NCBI GenBank assembly: GCA_033782935.1 | Contig: JAWQEG010001391.1 | Span: 69,501 to 133,500 of the forward strand | From: Petrolisthes cinctipes | Lineage: Eukaryota; Arthropoda; Malacostraca; Decapoda; Porcellanidae | Direction of reading: 5' to 3' | Length of the DNA: 64,000 bases | Shown here: piece after piece, positions 53,788 to 64,000 of the stretch | Position numbering within the stretch: the stretch's first letter is position 1 | Layout: each line of letters opens with the position of its first letter | Notes under the pieces: model-generated | Seen by the model: only the letters and a program-made list of their open reading frames with translations | What the model was told of the DNA's origin: nothing | Database searches by the model: none | Translations under genes and position numbers: made by a program

Positions 53788-54130
53788 ACTGGTTATTGAA
53801 GGGATTGGAGGATTTAGAGGGAATACTAGGGACATTTGAGGAGAGATTAGAGGATTGGAGGAAACACTGGTGAGAAGATTGGAGCAATTTGGAGGCCTCA
53901 GAGAGAAGAAATTCGATGAAATACCTTAATAATTGGGTTGAAAATACCTTAAATGAAACCAAATTACCTCAACATGGAGAGATTAGAGGATTGGAGAGAC
54001 TGGATGGTTTGGAGGAAACACCGGAATGAAGATTGGTTCGATCGCCAACAACAGAGGGAAGAAATTCGTAAAATACCTTAAAAATTGGGTTGAAAATACC
54101 TTAGATGGAACCAAATTACCTCAACATAAA
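53788..54130. repeat. GATTGGAG-rich duplicated segment
   Basis: Two copies (about 53877-53975 and 54030-54125) of a segment with GAAGAAATTCG, AATTGGGTTGAAAATACCTT and CCAAATTACCTCAACAT. 54131-54540 is AT-rich with no gene. A GC-rich patch at 54541-54620 has CGGCGGCCATCATGG and TGACGTCA, a possible promoter-like sequence but with no ORF after it. Confidence 0.75.
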
Positions 54131-54819
54131 TTAAACCTTTGACAAACGGTATACATTTCCATGTTTTTATAATAGTATTAACTTTGAAAGTATTTTAATA
54201 GTATTAATTTTCTTTCACAACGACCCAGGAAATAAATAACGAAGGAATTTTCATAAAAATTACTTTAGATAGGAGAAATTTTATCTTAAATAGCACCAAA
54301 CTAGGCTAATTTAGAGTAATTACCTTAGAAATGACAACACTGACAAAAGTAGCAATGCTGATAGGGACTACGATTGTTAACTATTATTATTATCATTATT
54401 ATTACAATTTATTTATTTATTTATCTAATTATTGGGTTCTATATATTTCTTCGTATTGATTTATATATATTTCTCTTGTTATAATACTCTTATTGCTGTT
54501 ATTATTGTTATTATAATTACTTTTTACATTCATCATCTCAACGGCGGCCATCATGGATAGTGACGTCATTATTGCCGTGTCGTGAAATCAGTGTTGCCAA
54601 GTCAGAGGCCGCGACTCGTGTAAAAACTGAAATTGTTCCTAATTTACTCAAGTTTTGGTGTTTCTCGGGTTAGTTTTGTATATTTGCCATAGAATATAAG
54701 TACCTTACACTTCCATTAGGTTATTTGTTGTGGAAATATAACAAATAGTAAGCCTACTATTGGAAATAAGATATAATAAGTGTATACAAATGGTAAAGGA
54801 ACGATCAAGGAGCTACTAG

Positions 54820-55075
54820 GGTTTTGGGGGGGTTTTGGGGGGTGCGGGGAGTTTTGGGGGGTGTCGCGGGTTTTTTTTTGGGGTGCGGGAGTAGGGGGAC
54901 AGGCTTGGGGGATATTTAGGGGTGTGTGGGGTGTTTTGGGGGGTTCGGGGGGGGGGGGAGTTTGGGAGGTAAGGAAATAGGGGGACAGACTTGGGGTGGG
55001 TAGAAAGCCTGTTCCCTATTCCTGCACCCCCATAACCCCCCCCCCCCCCAGCATGTCCCCCATTGCCTCACATGG
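54820..55075. mobile_element. G-rich hairpin element (degenerate)
   Basis: A long G-rich stretch (GTGCGGGAGTAGGGGGACAG) followed by a short C-rich half (CCTGTTCCCTATTCCTGCAC). Confidence 0.65.
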
Positions 55076-55128
55076 AGGTATAATATGTGGAGACTACATC
55101 CCAGCTAGGCCTTCTCTTCACAAATTTA

Positions 55129-55376
55129 AGGGGGTGCGGGAATAGGGAGCCAGGCTTGGGGGAGTTTAGGGAGGTGCGGGTTTTTGTGGGGGGGTGCAGG
55201 AATAGGGAGACAGGCTTGGGGGGGGGTAGAAAGCCTGTCCCCTACTCCCACATCACCCTAACCCCTCCCCCCAGCCTGTCCCCTAACTCCCGCACCCTCC
55301 AAAACCCAGCCAACCCCCCCAAAAACCCCCGCACCCCCCTAAGCCTGGCCTCTTATTCCCGCAACCCCTTAAATAC
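55129..55376. mobile_element. G-rich TTAA-flanked hairpin element
   Basis: It starts TTAAGGGGGTGCGGGAATAG (55127) and ends TTCCCGCAACCCCTTAA (55373), so TTAA is at both edges. The two halves are complementary apart from interior differences. Confidence 0.75.
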
Positions 55377-55440
55377 ATTATTTAAGACTACAATGCACAC
55401 AATCACATTGATCAATAACACAACATACTGTACACTCTTT

Positions 55441-55535
55441 GAGAGCACTGTGGCAAACCCCAGTTGAGGCCATGGCCTTCCTCAGGAGCTCAGGGCTGCT
55501 TCACCAGACACCTTGAGGCACTTCAACAACAACAA
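55441..55535 (+). mobile_element. 3'-end scrap of the jockey-like LINE
   Basis: It matches, in reverse complement, the 3' end of the LINE at 4150-4260 (GGCCTTCCTCAGGAGCTC and CCAGACACCTTGAGG) and ends in CAACAACAACAAAC. It is a severe 5' truncation. Confidence 0.85.
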
Positions 55536-55959
55536 ACTGATATGAAATTTTTTGTTAGATGACATGACATGAAATGACATTTATATATAGCATTTTTTAG
55601 TAAAATCAAATAAAGTATACAGTAAGTATGTTATGGCAAGATATATAACAGTAAACATAGTCCTCCACAGGGCTAGAATAAAGATTGTTGTAGGATCTGG
55701 TAACTTTCTAGTGGATTTGATGAGATCTGCCCACATGGATTAAAATTAATCCATGTGAGTTTTTTTCACTGGTGTGTGGACCGCCAGCACACAGGGGGTG
55801 CATTTCCCTTTGCATGCAGCAGTGTAAACTCCCTCCCCCTTATGGTCCCTTCAGGGCTGGTCTCATGGAAGGTGCGGCCCCACTTGTAGCTCTTGTAACG
55901 TGGACTTGGGCCCACACCACTGGCTGTGGGATCAAAGACCTTCCCACCAATGAGGCCCC

Positions 55960-56335
55960 CAGACTCCCTGGTCCAGTAAGCTGTGGTCCCATTTCCCTGG
56001 GATGTGCTTTGGTAGCCCAGGCATATAGGGACATACGGACATATAGGGACATACAGACTCCCTGGTCCAGTAAGCTGTGGTCCCATTTCCCTGGGATGTG
56101 CTTCGGTAGCCCAGGCATATAGGGACATACAGACATATAGGGACATACAGACTCCCTGGTCCAGTAAGCTGTGGTCCCATTTCCCTGGGATGTGCTTCGG
56201 TAGCCCAGGCATATAGGGACATACAGACATATAGGGACATACAGACATATAGGGACATACAGACTCCCTGGTCCAGTAAGCTGTGGTCCCATTTCCCTGG
56301 GATGTGCTTCAGTAGCCCAGGCATATAGGGCCAGC
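55960..56335. repeat. minisatellite with AGCTGTGGTCCCATTTCCCT unit
   Basis: Four units, each with CTCCCTGGTCCAGTAAGCTG and TAGCCCAGGCATATAGGGAC, plus one to three short CATATAGGGACATACAGA sub-repeats. Unit length varies with sub-repeat number, so the array is likely length-polymorphic. The flanks 55755-55960 and 56335-56425 are GC-richer than the area and unassigned. Confidence 0.9.
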
Positions 56336-56424
56336 CCCTCCTTTATTTTAATTTGTTTTTTTCACTGAGACCAGAGTGTACCAGGGGTCTCTGGGGCAGG
56401 AGGCCATTCTGTCCCGGGAGAACA

Positions 56425-56838
56425 TCAACAATAACAGTAAACATAGTTTGGAATGAATATATACAGTACAACTATGGCTGATAGTGCTGGACCAGGGTCC
56501 AGCTGAGTGAGTGCTGAGTGTGTGTAGCTCTGTATTGGCTCAATATGTTCTCTCTGTGGGAAAAATTGAGTGGGAACCATTAGACTTGCCACCCTCTGGT
56601 GCTGGCTGGTGTGTGACCTCAGCACCCTGATATGCTTGTGGCTGGAGAACACCATTCTCGTGTCTCTCACAGCCTCACACGGGGGGAGCCTAAATCCTGC
56701 CAGGTGCTGTACCTCTTGTACCTGTGTCTTGTGGAAGACCACCAGAGCAGCAACATCCTGGTGGTGCTCCAATGTGTCCAGGGCAGGTATATCCTGTGAG
56801 GGAGGAGGGCAGCTGTTGTTCTCCATCAGTCCCTGCAC
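56425..56838 (-). pseudogene. LINE reverse transcriptase C-terminal relic
   Basis: The 137-residue frame has LDTLEHHQDVAALVVFHKTQ, then LAGFRLPPCEAVRDTR and SHTSQHQRVASLMVP. This resembles the extreme C-terminus of certain jockey/R1-like RT proteins in arthropods (LExRRDVAALxVxHK...SHSxQHxR), from memory of the family. No RT catalytic block is present. It is probably a 5'-truncated insertion with a frame that happens to remain open. Confidence 0.5.
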
Positions 56839-56839
56839 T

Positions 56840-57975
56840 CGTCACTCCACTTTATTGAGAATCCACAGGTGTGTTGCAGTGCTGGACATCCCACTATCTC
56901 AGCAAGCAACATTTATGATAAACAGTCAATCCAAGCCAATATTGTCACATTTTTTGCAATGGGATGTGTGACACAGGTGGACGCTGCATTTTAGTCTCTT
57001 TTATTTCACATCCTTCTCAAATATATATTGTTATAAAGTTCTCACCTCACGTGTGGAATATTATAATATCACTACGATCCCTTTTCACACATCCATAGGC
57101 AGGGATAATGGTTAAAAAAATGAGAAATTACTTCTGATCCTGACCAACATTTCATTACAGGTAAGAATAATGAAAACTATACTTTGTTATTGTGATCTTT
57201 CAAGGTTAACATATAGGCTATAAGGGGAAACTTATCATATCCTAGTCTGACTTTCACCAACCAAAACAAGTAAGCTAACAGTAGTTGGGTCAGGAAATAC
57301 TACCACACCAAATTCTCAATATTCTCTGGTGAATGTAATAATTAAATAAAGATTATGATAAATGTCTCACAGAGTTTCTTAAACTAAATCAAGGTTTAGG
57401 AAATTAATGGAAAAATTTTGCCAAGTAAAAGGTTAGGGGTAAGTTTAGGGTAAGTAATTACCTCTAAAACCTGACTGAAAATAATATATAATATTATTTA
57501 GAGAACTTATCATTATCAAAATGATAAGAATGAGTGGTAATCTGGTATGTGGATATGGTAATTTACTGATAGTACAGTAATGTACACTTCAATACTACTC
57601 TACTGTACTGTACTTACAAATCTTAAGTACAGTATACCCATCTTACAAAATGTTTCCATTATTCACTCTTTGAAGTTAATTTTCTGGAATATACTGTACA
57701 GTACTTTGCCTAAGGACATTATTGTGATATTATTGTTTAACATATAATTTATAGAAATAATATTATTTAGAAAACCAATGGGTAGCATATGTATTTAAAT
57801 TCTTTTACAAGACTTGGTATGTAAACACATCTATGTAGCATTATTGGAACCGTGCCAGATTACAATGGAGACTGCCCACATGACCACTTTCATTTGAGCC
57901 TTCTGAAGTTTCTATGTTTATACAATGGTTGAGGCATAACATAACAATTATTATTAATAATCCCCTTGTCTCTTT
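56840..57975. other. AT-rich low-copy sequence, no gene seen
   Basis: No ORF of note, no obvious repeats and no RNA gene. This is the longest plain stretch in the window. Confidence 0.6.
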
Positions 57976-57984
57976 CCTTCTCAG

Positions 57985-58197
57985 GAGCGGGAATAGGGGG
58001 ACAGGCTTAGGAGGGGTTTGGGGGGTGCGGGAATAGGGGGACAGGCTTGGGGTGGATAGAAAGCCTGTCCCCTACTCCCGCACCACCCTAACCCCCCCCC
58101 CAAGCCTGTCCCAGACTCCCACACTCCCCAAAAATTCCTGCACCCCCCTAAACCCCCCTCCAAGCCTGTCCCCCTATTCCCGCACCCTCTTAATTAA
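57985..58197. mobile_element. G-rich hairpin element
   Basis: GCGGGAATAGGGGGACAGGC units, then the C-rich half ending CTATTCCCGCACCCTCTTAA. It abuts the palindrome that follows. Confidence 0.7.
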
Positions 58198-58795
58198 TAC
58201 AAAAACACGAAAAAGATATTTCTACACCTCAGAAATAGGCCTTAAATATCCAGTACAGTACAGTACAGTACAGTACCATACCTTGCTTTGAAAATTCAAA
58301 CACAGACGTTAGTGACTCAGTCTAATGGAAATTTTAAAATGATGACTCTGGCTACACCACCTCTCCCTATTCTGTAGTCAAGTAATAGATATACTGTATA
58401 GCATTAATATTCACACAAAAACATATTTTAAGGACTCTAGGAAAAAATAACAGACTTCTCATAGAGTCCTTAAAATATGTTTTTGTGTGAATATTAATGC
58501 TATACAGTATATCTATTACTTGACTACAGAATAGGGAGAGGTGGTGTAGCCAGAGTCATCATTTTAAAATTTCCATTAGACTGAGTCACCAACGTCTGTG
58601 TTTGAATTTTCAAAGCAAGGTATGGTACTGTACTGTACTGTACTGGATACTTGAGGCCTATTTCTGAGGTGTAGAATTTTGTTTTCATGTTTTTCTATTA
58701 ATTAATAGCCTCTTTGGAAGTTGTTGAAGTTTTTTCTGGCCTTACATGTAACTGGACCTGGAGGTGATAATATGGCAAGCTGTTTTTTCATCTCC
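58191..58795. mobile_element. long palindromic element with 250-bp arms
   Basis: Left arm 58191-58443 and right arm 58452-58715 are nearly complete complements: GTACAGTACCATACCTTGCT pairs with AGCAAGGTATGGTACTGTAC, and CACAAAAACATATTTTAAGG pairs with CCTTAAAATATGTTTTTGTG. The loop is under 20 bases. The right flank to 58795 and the left part recur at 61822-62010, which shows that this is a dispersed element end. No ORF. Confidence 0.85.
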
Positions 58796-59334
58796 ATATC
58801 TGCCTCCACATTCCCTTCCTGAATTTCCTCTAATTAGTTATTTAAGCTGCTTATGACCATTTCTATAATAATTCCTATATGAAGACAAATTTTATTATAG
58901 CGTTCCCCCTTCATGCATTGTGCTGCAACTTTGTTCACTCAGAAACAGACAGAAATCTCATTACCTGTTCATCAAAGTTTCATACAGATCAAAGTATGTC
59001 AAAAACATACATAACTTTAAAAAACATATGATAATTGTGTTTTAAAATACGGGACATTACGAGCTTGACTCAATCCTGTAAAGATACAAATAGGTAAGAA
59101 CAAATAGGTAAGAACAAATAGGTAAGAACAGTTGGTGACAATTCTGGCTGAGGCAGTTACCGTCAACGCTCAGTGGTGAGTTCCATTCAAAGTTTTCCTT
59201 TTCTTTAATATAAGTATTTTTGATGGAACTCACAACTGATAGTATGAGGTTACCGTCTCACCCTGAGTTCATAGAACCAGCACCAAATAATATTTATCAT
59301 TAAATGTAAGGTTGCTAACATTGTTCAAAGATGG
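58796..59334. other. low-copy sequence, no gene seen
   Basis: Plain sequence apart from three tandem AGGTAAGAACAAAT units at about 59093-59130. Confidence 0.5.
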
Positions 59335-59476
59335 ATACCTTAACCTAACCTAATTTAATATTAACCTAACCTAATTTAATTTAATATTAACCTAACCTAA
59401 TTTAATATTAACCTAACTTAATTTAATTTAATATTAACCTAACCTAATTTAATTTAATATTAACCTAACCTAACCA
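59335..59476. repeat. TAACCTAACC-TAATTTAATAT minisatellite
   Basis: Five units of CCTAACC followed by TAATTTAATATT spacers; telomere-like pentamers in a degenerate array. 59480-60020 holds nothing recognisable apart from TGACGTCA near 59760. Confidence 0.8.
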
Positions 59477-60021
59477 GTAAACCCTTTACTAATGGGAGTG
59501 ATCTATTTAACAATTCCCTTTAGTAATAAAATTGTTTTTATGTTTTCACTGTTTATCTGATATTAATTTCCTTCATTTCCCCCAACAATATTGACCCTGA
59601 TAGATGGCATTGAGGGCATGAAGTAAATCAGGGAAAGAGTGGGGTTGAAACACGGCTTTAGAATATGTGCATCATGATAAACAACTGATGAAAGCGAGAT
59701 GTGATGAATCCATACGTGTGATAGGCTGAAAACTATGACGTCATCCGCCCAACCAACCATGACGTCATTATCCAGTGCCTATTTACACCCGTTTACTCCC
59801 GGATGTGTTTTATTTACCGAAATATATTTAATTCCCAAACATGGTTATTCAATATAATAATCCTCCCGGTTACATTTTACCAACTCTAATAGATAATCAC
59901 CATCTGAATACGTTATATTTTGAACCATTCCAAAACCTGATTATTCAATATACAATTCCTCACAGTTAATATTATCCAACTCTAATAGATCATATTTAGG
60001 ACAATTCTAGGAAACTTTTTT

Positions 60022-60840
60022 GGTAAATATTGAAATTATTACCGTTATTGTGTACGGCTTTTCTACCTTAATTACCCACTTATTTAGACCATTCTAAGAC
60101 TATTTTCTTCTATAGCATTTCCTATGCAAATGCCCCATTTCAAAGATAGGGCATATTCAAATGGGGCATTTTGAAATTAGCCTGACTTTACCTAACTTAA
60201 CCTAGACCGCATCAGACTACCGAGACCTAACCCGGGCAAATTACCGGAACCTAACCCGGGCAAACTACCGGGACCTAACCCTGGGCAAACTACCGGGACC
60301 TAACCCGGGCAAACTACCGGGACCTAACCCGGGCAAACTACCGGGAAATAATGAGTAATAAAAAACAATTGGTAATTATCTATTCTATTGCCATTTTCTA
60401 ATACAATTCTAAAACACTTTTCTTCAGAAATGCCCCATTTCCAAGTTAGGTCATATTCAAATATAGCATTTTGAAATTAGTATGACCTAACCTAAACTGC
60501 AGTAAACTACCGGAACCTAACCTGGGCAAACTACTGGGAACTAACCGTGGTAAAATACGGTAAATATTGAAAGAACTGCCGTTATCATGTATGGTTTTTC
60601 TACCTTCATTACCCACTTATTTAGACCATTCTAAGACTATTTTCTTCTATGGTGTTTCTCTCGGAGGTGCCTCGTTTTACAAACATAATTTGGAAATTTA
60701 AGCTAACCTAACCTAACCTGGACCACAGCAAACTACCGGGACCTAACCTGGGCAGACTACCGGGATATAACCGATGTAAACTATCATAAAGTAACCGGGA
60801 CATATTCCCGGGACCTAACCAGATGTGGTAACACTGCGCG
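60022..60840. mobile_element. cluster of GGTA...TACC MITEs
   Basis: At least three partial copies, starting at 60022 (GGTAAATATTGAAATTATTA), 60371 and 60562. ACCGGGACCTAACCCGGGCA units are repeated four times at 60225-60350. The last copy ends CAGATGTGGTAACACTGCGC. Confidence 0.75.
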
Positions 60841-61105
60841 ATCATACACAAACAAATATATACACACATATGCATATTACAATGGTTATGTCCAGTAGAG
60901 AGAGAGAATGTGTGTGTGTGTGTGTGTGTGAAAAACATACACATATATGGATACAGAGAAATACACACTCACACACACAGAAATAAATAATAATAATAAT
61001 AATGTAGTGTTTGTAATGAATTTGTGTACAGTAAACCCTCATTATTGGCTGGGTTTAAGGGTGTGTAATGTACAGTTGGCAAAAAAAGTTTCGTTACCAT
61101 CCTTT
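60841..61105. other. microsatellites and a mariner-like end
   Basis: A (TG)n at 60910-60930, an (AAT)n at 60990-61002, and a TACAGTTGGCAAAAAAAGTT end at about 61070 that resembles a mariner-type terminus without a visible partner. Confidence 0.5.
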
Positions 61106-61159
61106 TAACAGTGCGATGTAATGTTGGTACACCTGACTGTGGAGTCAAGTGTGACGTGA

Positions 61160-61803
61160 AGGCCACCCAGGCACACCTTCCCTGTCCTTCCCTGTCCCAG
61201 GCACACCTACCCTGCCCTTCCCTGCCCCAGGCACTCCTTCCCTGTCCTTCTCTGCCCCAGGCACACCTTCCCTGCCCCAGGCACACCTACCTGGTTCTTC
61301 CCTGCCCAAGGCACACCTTCCCTGTCCTTCCCTGCCCCAGGCACTCCTTCCCTGTCCCAGGCACACCTACCCTGCCCTTCCCTGCCCCAGGCACTCCTTC
61401 CCTGTCCCAGGCACACCTTCCCGGTCCTTCCCTGCCCCAGGCACACTTTCTCCTCCCCAGGTACACCTTCCCTGCCCCAGGCACACCTTCCATGTCCTTC
61501 CCTGCCCCAGGCACACCTTCCCTGTCCTTCCCTGCCCCAGGCACACCTTCCCTGTCCTTCCCTGCCCCAGGCACACCTTCCCTGTCCTTCCCTGCCCCAG
61601 GCACACCTTCCCTGTCCTTCCCTGCCCCAGGCACACCTTCCCTGTCCTTCTCTGCCCCAGGCACACCTTCCCTGCCCCAGGCACACCTACCTGGTTCTTC
61701 CCTGCCCAAGGCACACCTTCCCTGTCCTTCCCTGCCCCAGGCACACCTTCCCGGTCCTTCTCTGCCCCAGGCACACCTTCCCTGCCCCAGGCACACCTTC
61801 CCA
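61160..61803. repeat. CCTTCCCTGCCCCAGGCACA minisatellite
   Basis: About 18 units of roughly 36 bp (CCCAGGCACACCTTCCCTGT), some shortened to about 21 bp. Sub-blocks are duplicated (61255-61345 resembles 61665-61735). Unit lengths are multiples of three, so ORFs of 100-230 residues are open on both strands; they are artefacts. Confidence 0.95.
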
Positions 61804-61821
61804 TACTTATAGGGGCTAGAA

Positions 61822-62175
61822 AAACATCTTGTCATATTATCACCTCCAGGTCCAGTTAAATGTAAGGCCAGAAAGAACTTCAACAACTTCAAAAGGGGCT
61901 ATTAATTAATAGAAAAACATAAAAAAAAAATTTCTACACCTCAGAAATAGGCCTCAAATATCCAGTACAGTACAGTACAGTACAGTACCATACCTTGGTT
62001 TGAAAATTCAAACACAGACATTTTAAATATTATAAGGGGAGGGTTATTTTATTATATAATTTCTGGAATGTGCTGTGATTTGTATGAAACTGAAAAACAG
62101 GTGTTGAGATGTGTGTGTGCTGTAAGTGTAGACAATTGGAGGACAATGTAGCCTCCTTCACACCCTGGTGACTCA
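61822..62175. mobile_element. second copy of the 58191 palindrome end, interrupted
   Basis: The part with ACCTCCAGGTCCAGTTAAAT, TAGGCCTCAAATATCCAG and GTACCATACCTTGGTTTG is shared with the palindrome; its continuation (GTGACTCAGTCTAAT) reappears at about 62168, after about 140 bp of other sequence. Confidence 0.7.
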
Positions 62176-62514
62176 GTCTAATTATTTATTTATTTTTTAA
62201 TCAGCAAATGAACACTTCTAAAATATTTTAAAAACTGTGCTGTGAAAAACCTGGCCAGGGATGTATGTGTGTATGTAGGGGGGGGGGAGGGGCATCATGG
62301 AATATAGTCCTAAGGTGTACTGGAAGGAACACAGGCTTCACTCCAGTACTGAGGCCCAATAAGGGGGAGGATGCTTGGGCTCTGTTTACCCATAAACAAT
62401 GAAATGAACATCTACTAAAACTTATCAGATATAACTGTGGGAAGAGGGCATGAGGAGAGCTGAGAAGGGAAACAACACACAAAATCCTAGTTCAAATTTC
62501 CTTGTAACAGAGCA

Positions 62515-62858
62515 AGGCACACCTTTCCGTTCCTTCCCTGCCCCAGGCACACCTTTCCGGTCATTACCTGCCCAAGGCACACCTTCCCGGTCCTACCCTG
62601 CCCCAGGCACACCTTCCCGGTCCTTCCCTGCCCTAGGCACACCTTACCGGTCCTTCCCTGCCCCAGGCACACCTTTCCGGTCCTTACCTGCCCAAGGCAC
62701 ACCTTCCCGGTCCTACCCTGCCCCAGGCACACCTTCCGGGTCCTACCCTGCCCCAGGCACACCTTACCGGTCCTTCCCTGCCCCAGGCACACCTTACCGG
62801 TCCTTCCCTGCCCCAGGCACACCTTACCGTTCCTTCCCTGCCCCAGGCACACCTTCCA
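62515..62858. repeat. ACCTTACCGGTCCTTCCCTG minisatellite, 30-bp unit
   Basis: Eleven units of 30 bp, related to the 61160 array (shared CCCTGCCCCAGGCACACCTT). A 90-bp sub-block is repeated. Confidence 0.95.
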
Positions 62859-62865
62859 GTCGTCA

Positions 62866-63085
62866 TTATAATTTCTATCGTATCCACTATCATTTCTATC
62901 GTCGCCACTATCATTTCTATCGTCGCCACTATCATTTCTATCGTCGCCACTATCATTTCTATCGTCGCCACTATCATTTCTATCGTCGCCACTATCATTT
63001 TTATCGTCGCCACTATCATTTCTATCGTCGCCACTATCATTTCTATCGCGCTCATTATCATTTCTATCGCGCTCATTATCATTCC
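62866..63085. repeat. ACTATCATTTCTATCGTCGCC array, 21-bp unit
   Basis: About ten copies of a 21-bp unit; the last two have GCGCTC in place of GTCGCC. Confidence 0.95.
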
Positions 63086-63089
63086 CTTT

Positions 63090-64000
63090 TAAGATCTAAC
63101 AGTTCCCTTGTAAGGCCTAACTAATCCCTTTCAAAGCCTAACAAATCCCTTTCAAAGCCTAACAAATCCCTTTCAAAGCCTAACAATTCCCTTTCAAAGC
63201 CTAACAATTCCCTTTCAAAGCCTAACAAATCCCTTTCAAAGCCTAACAATTCCCTTTCAAAGCCTAACAAATCCCTTTCAAAGCCTAACAAATCCCTTTC
63301 AAAGCCTAACAAATCCCTTTCAAAGCCTAACAATTCCCTTTCAAAGCCTAACAATTCCCTTTTAAAGCCTAACAATTCCTTTTCAAAGCCTAACAATTCC
63401 TTTTCAAAGCCTAACAATTCCTTTTCAAAGCCTAACAATTCCCTTTCAAAGCCTAACAAATCCCTTTCAAAGCCTAACAATTCCCTTTCAAAGCCTAACA
63501 ATTCCCTTTCAGAGCCTAACAATTCCCTTTCAGAGCCTAACAATTCCCTTTCAGAGTTTAACAATTCCCTTGTAGAGTCTAACAATTCCCTTGTAGAGTC
63601 TAACAATTCCCTTGTAGAGTCTAACAATTCCCTTGTAGAGTCTAACAATTCCCTTGTAGAGTCTAACAATTCCCTTTTAAATCCTAACAATTTCCTTTCA
63701 TGCCTAACAATACCCTTTTAAGCCTGACAATTCCCTTTTAAAGCCTAACAATGCCCTTTTTAAGTCTAACAATTCCCTTTCAAAGCCTAACAATTCCCTT
63801 TCAAAGCCTAACAATTCCCTTTCAATGCCTAACAATTCCCTTTCAAAGCCTAACAATTCCCTTTCAAAGCCTAACAAATCCCTTTCAAAGCCCAACAAAT
63901 CCCTTTCAAAGCCTAACAAATCCCTTTCAAAGCCTAACAATTCCCTTTCAAAGCCTAACAATTCCCTTTCAAAACCTAACAATGCCCTTTCAAAGCCTAA
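63090..64000. repeat. CCTAACAATTCCCTTTCAAA array, 21-bp unit, to the edge
   Basis: Forty or more 21-bp units run off the right edge. Variants form runs (AATCCC/ATTCCC; AGAGTCTAACAATTCCCTTG at 63560-63670), showing local amplification. The minus strand stays open (LLGFERE heptads), which is expected of any 21-bp repeat lacking stops. I do not call it a gene. Confidence 0.95.

Noticed and set aside
61111..61892. ORFs up to 233 residues on both strands
   Set aside because: The minisatellite unit is a multiple of three, so open frames arise on both strands at once. Overlapping ORFs in opposite directions with the same periodicity are not genes.
63121..63982. Long minus-strand ORFs of LLGFERE heptads
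   Set aside because: They are translations of a 21-bp tandem repeat whose unit lacks a stop in this frame; there is no flanking gene structure and the other frames are equally open.

Overview
This window reads as gene-poor, repeat-saturated animal chromosomal DNA. It is most likely from an arthropod, and a decapod crustacean is my best guess. The basis is indirect: interstitial AACCT/TTAGG arrays (the arthropod telomere unit), very dense di- and trinucleotide microsatellites, several different non-LTR retrotransposons, a Merlin DNA transposon and many Tc1/mariner-type miniature elements. I recognise no host protein-coding gene. Every coding sequence I can defend belongs to a mobile element.

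Layout. 1-3.7 kb: a minus-strand LINE with ORF1 and an uninterrupted ORF2 running off the left edge; the two ORFs share a frame and are separated by one TAG. 4.15-5.46 kb: a 5'-truncated jockey-like LINE. 6.2-7.6 kb: a decayed Gypsy-type integrase region in which a 12-codon segment has become a tandem array. 7.6-21 kb: microsatellites, foldback and mariner-type MITEs, a G-rich TTAA-flanked hairpin family, a 0.8 kb polypyrimidine array and telomere-like repeats. 21.96-24.86 kb: a nested composite, in which a palindromic mariner-type element holds an AT satellite, which holds a solo LTR, which holds a small poly(A) retroposon. 24.9-30.3 kb: an inverted copy of the 7.9-8.9 kb repeat, more MITEs and a tRNA-derived SINE. 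30.66-34.33 kb: an apparently intact one-ORF LINE (RTE-like), preceded by a U4 snRNA-like sequence. 35-37.7 kb: nested GGTA...TACC MITEs. 38-42.7 kb: minisatellites and a decayed LINE. 43.0-45.3 kb: a CR1/jockey-like LINE lying between two (GA)n tracts. 45.3-47.9 kb: a tandemly triplicated block. 48.7-53.8 kb: a Merlin element with an exact 8-bp target duplication, surrounded and invaded by MITEs that share its end signature. 54-64 kb: G-rich hairpins, LINE scraps, a long palindrome and a run of minisatellites reaching the right edge.

How the parts relate. The strongest story is the Merlin network: one element with a transposase (a single in-frame stop) and at least eight MITE clusters with matching GGTA...TACC ends and 8-bp duplications. 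The second is the U4-like leader on an intact LINE. The third is the ORF1-TAG-ORF2 arrangement at the left edge, where the endonuclease catalytic residues lie upstream of any ATG. Most other long ORFs here are translations of simple repeats and are not annotated as genes.
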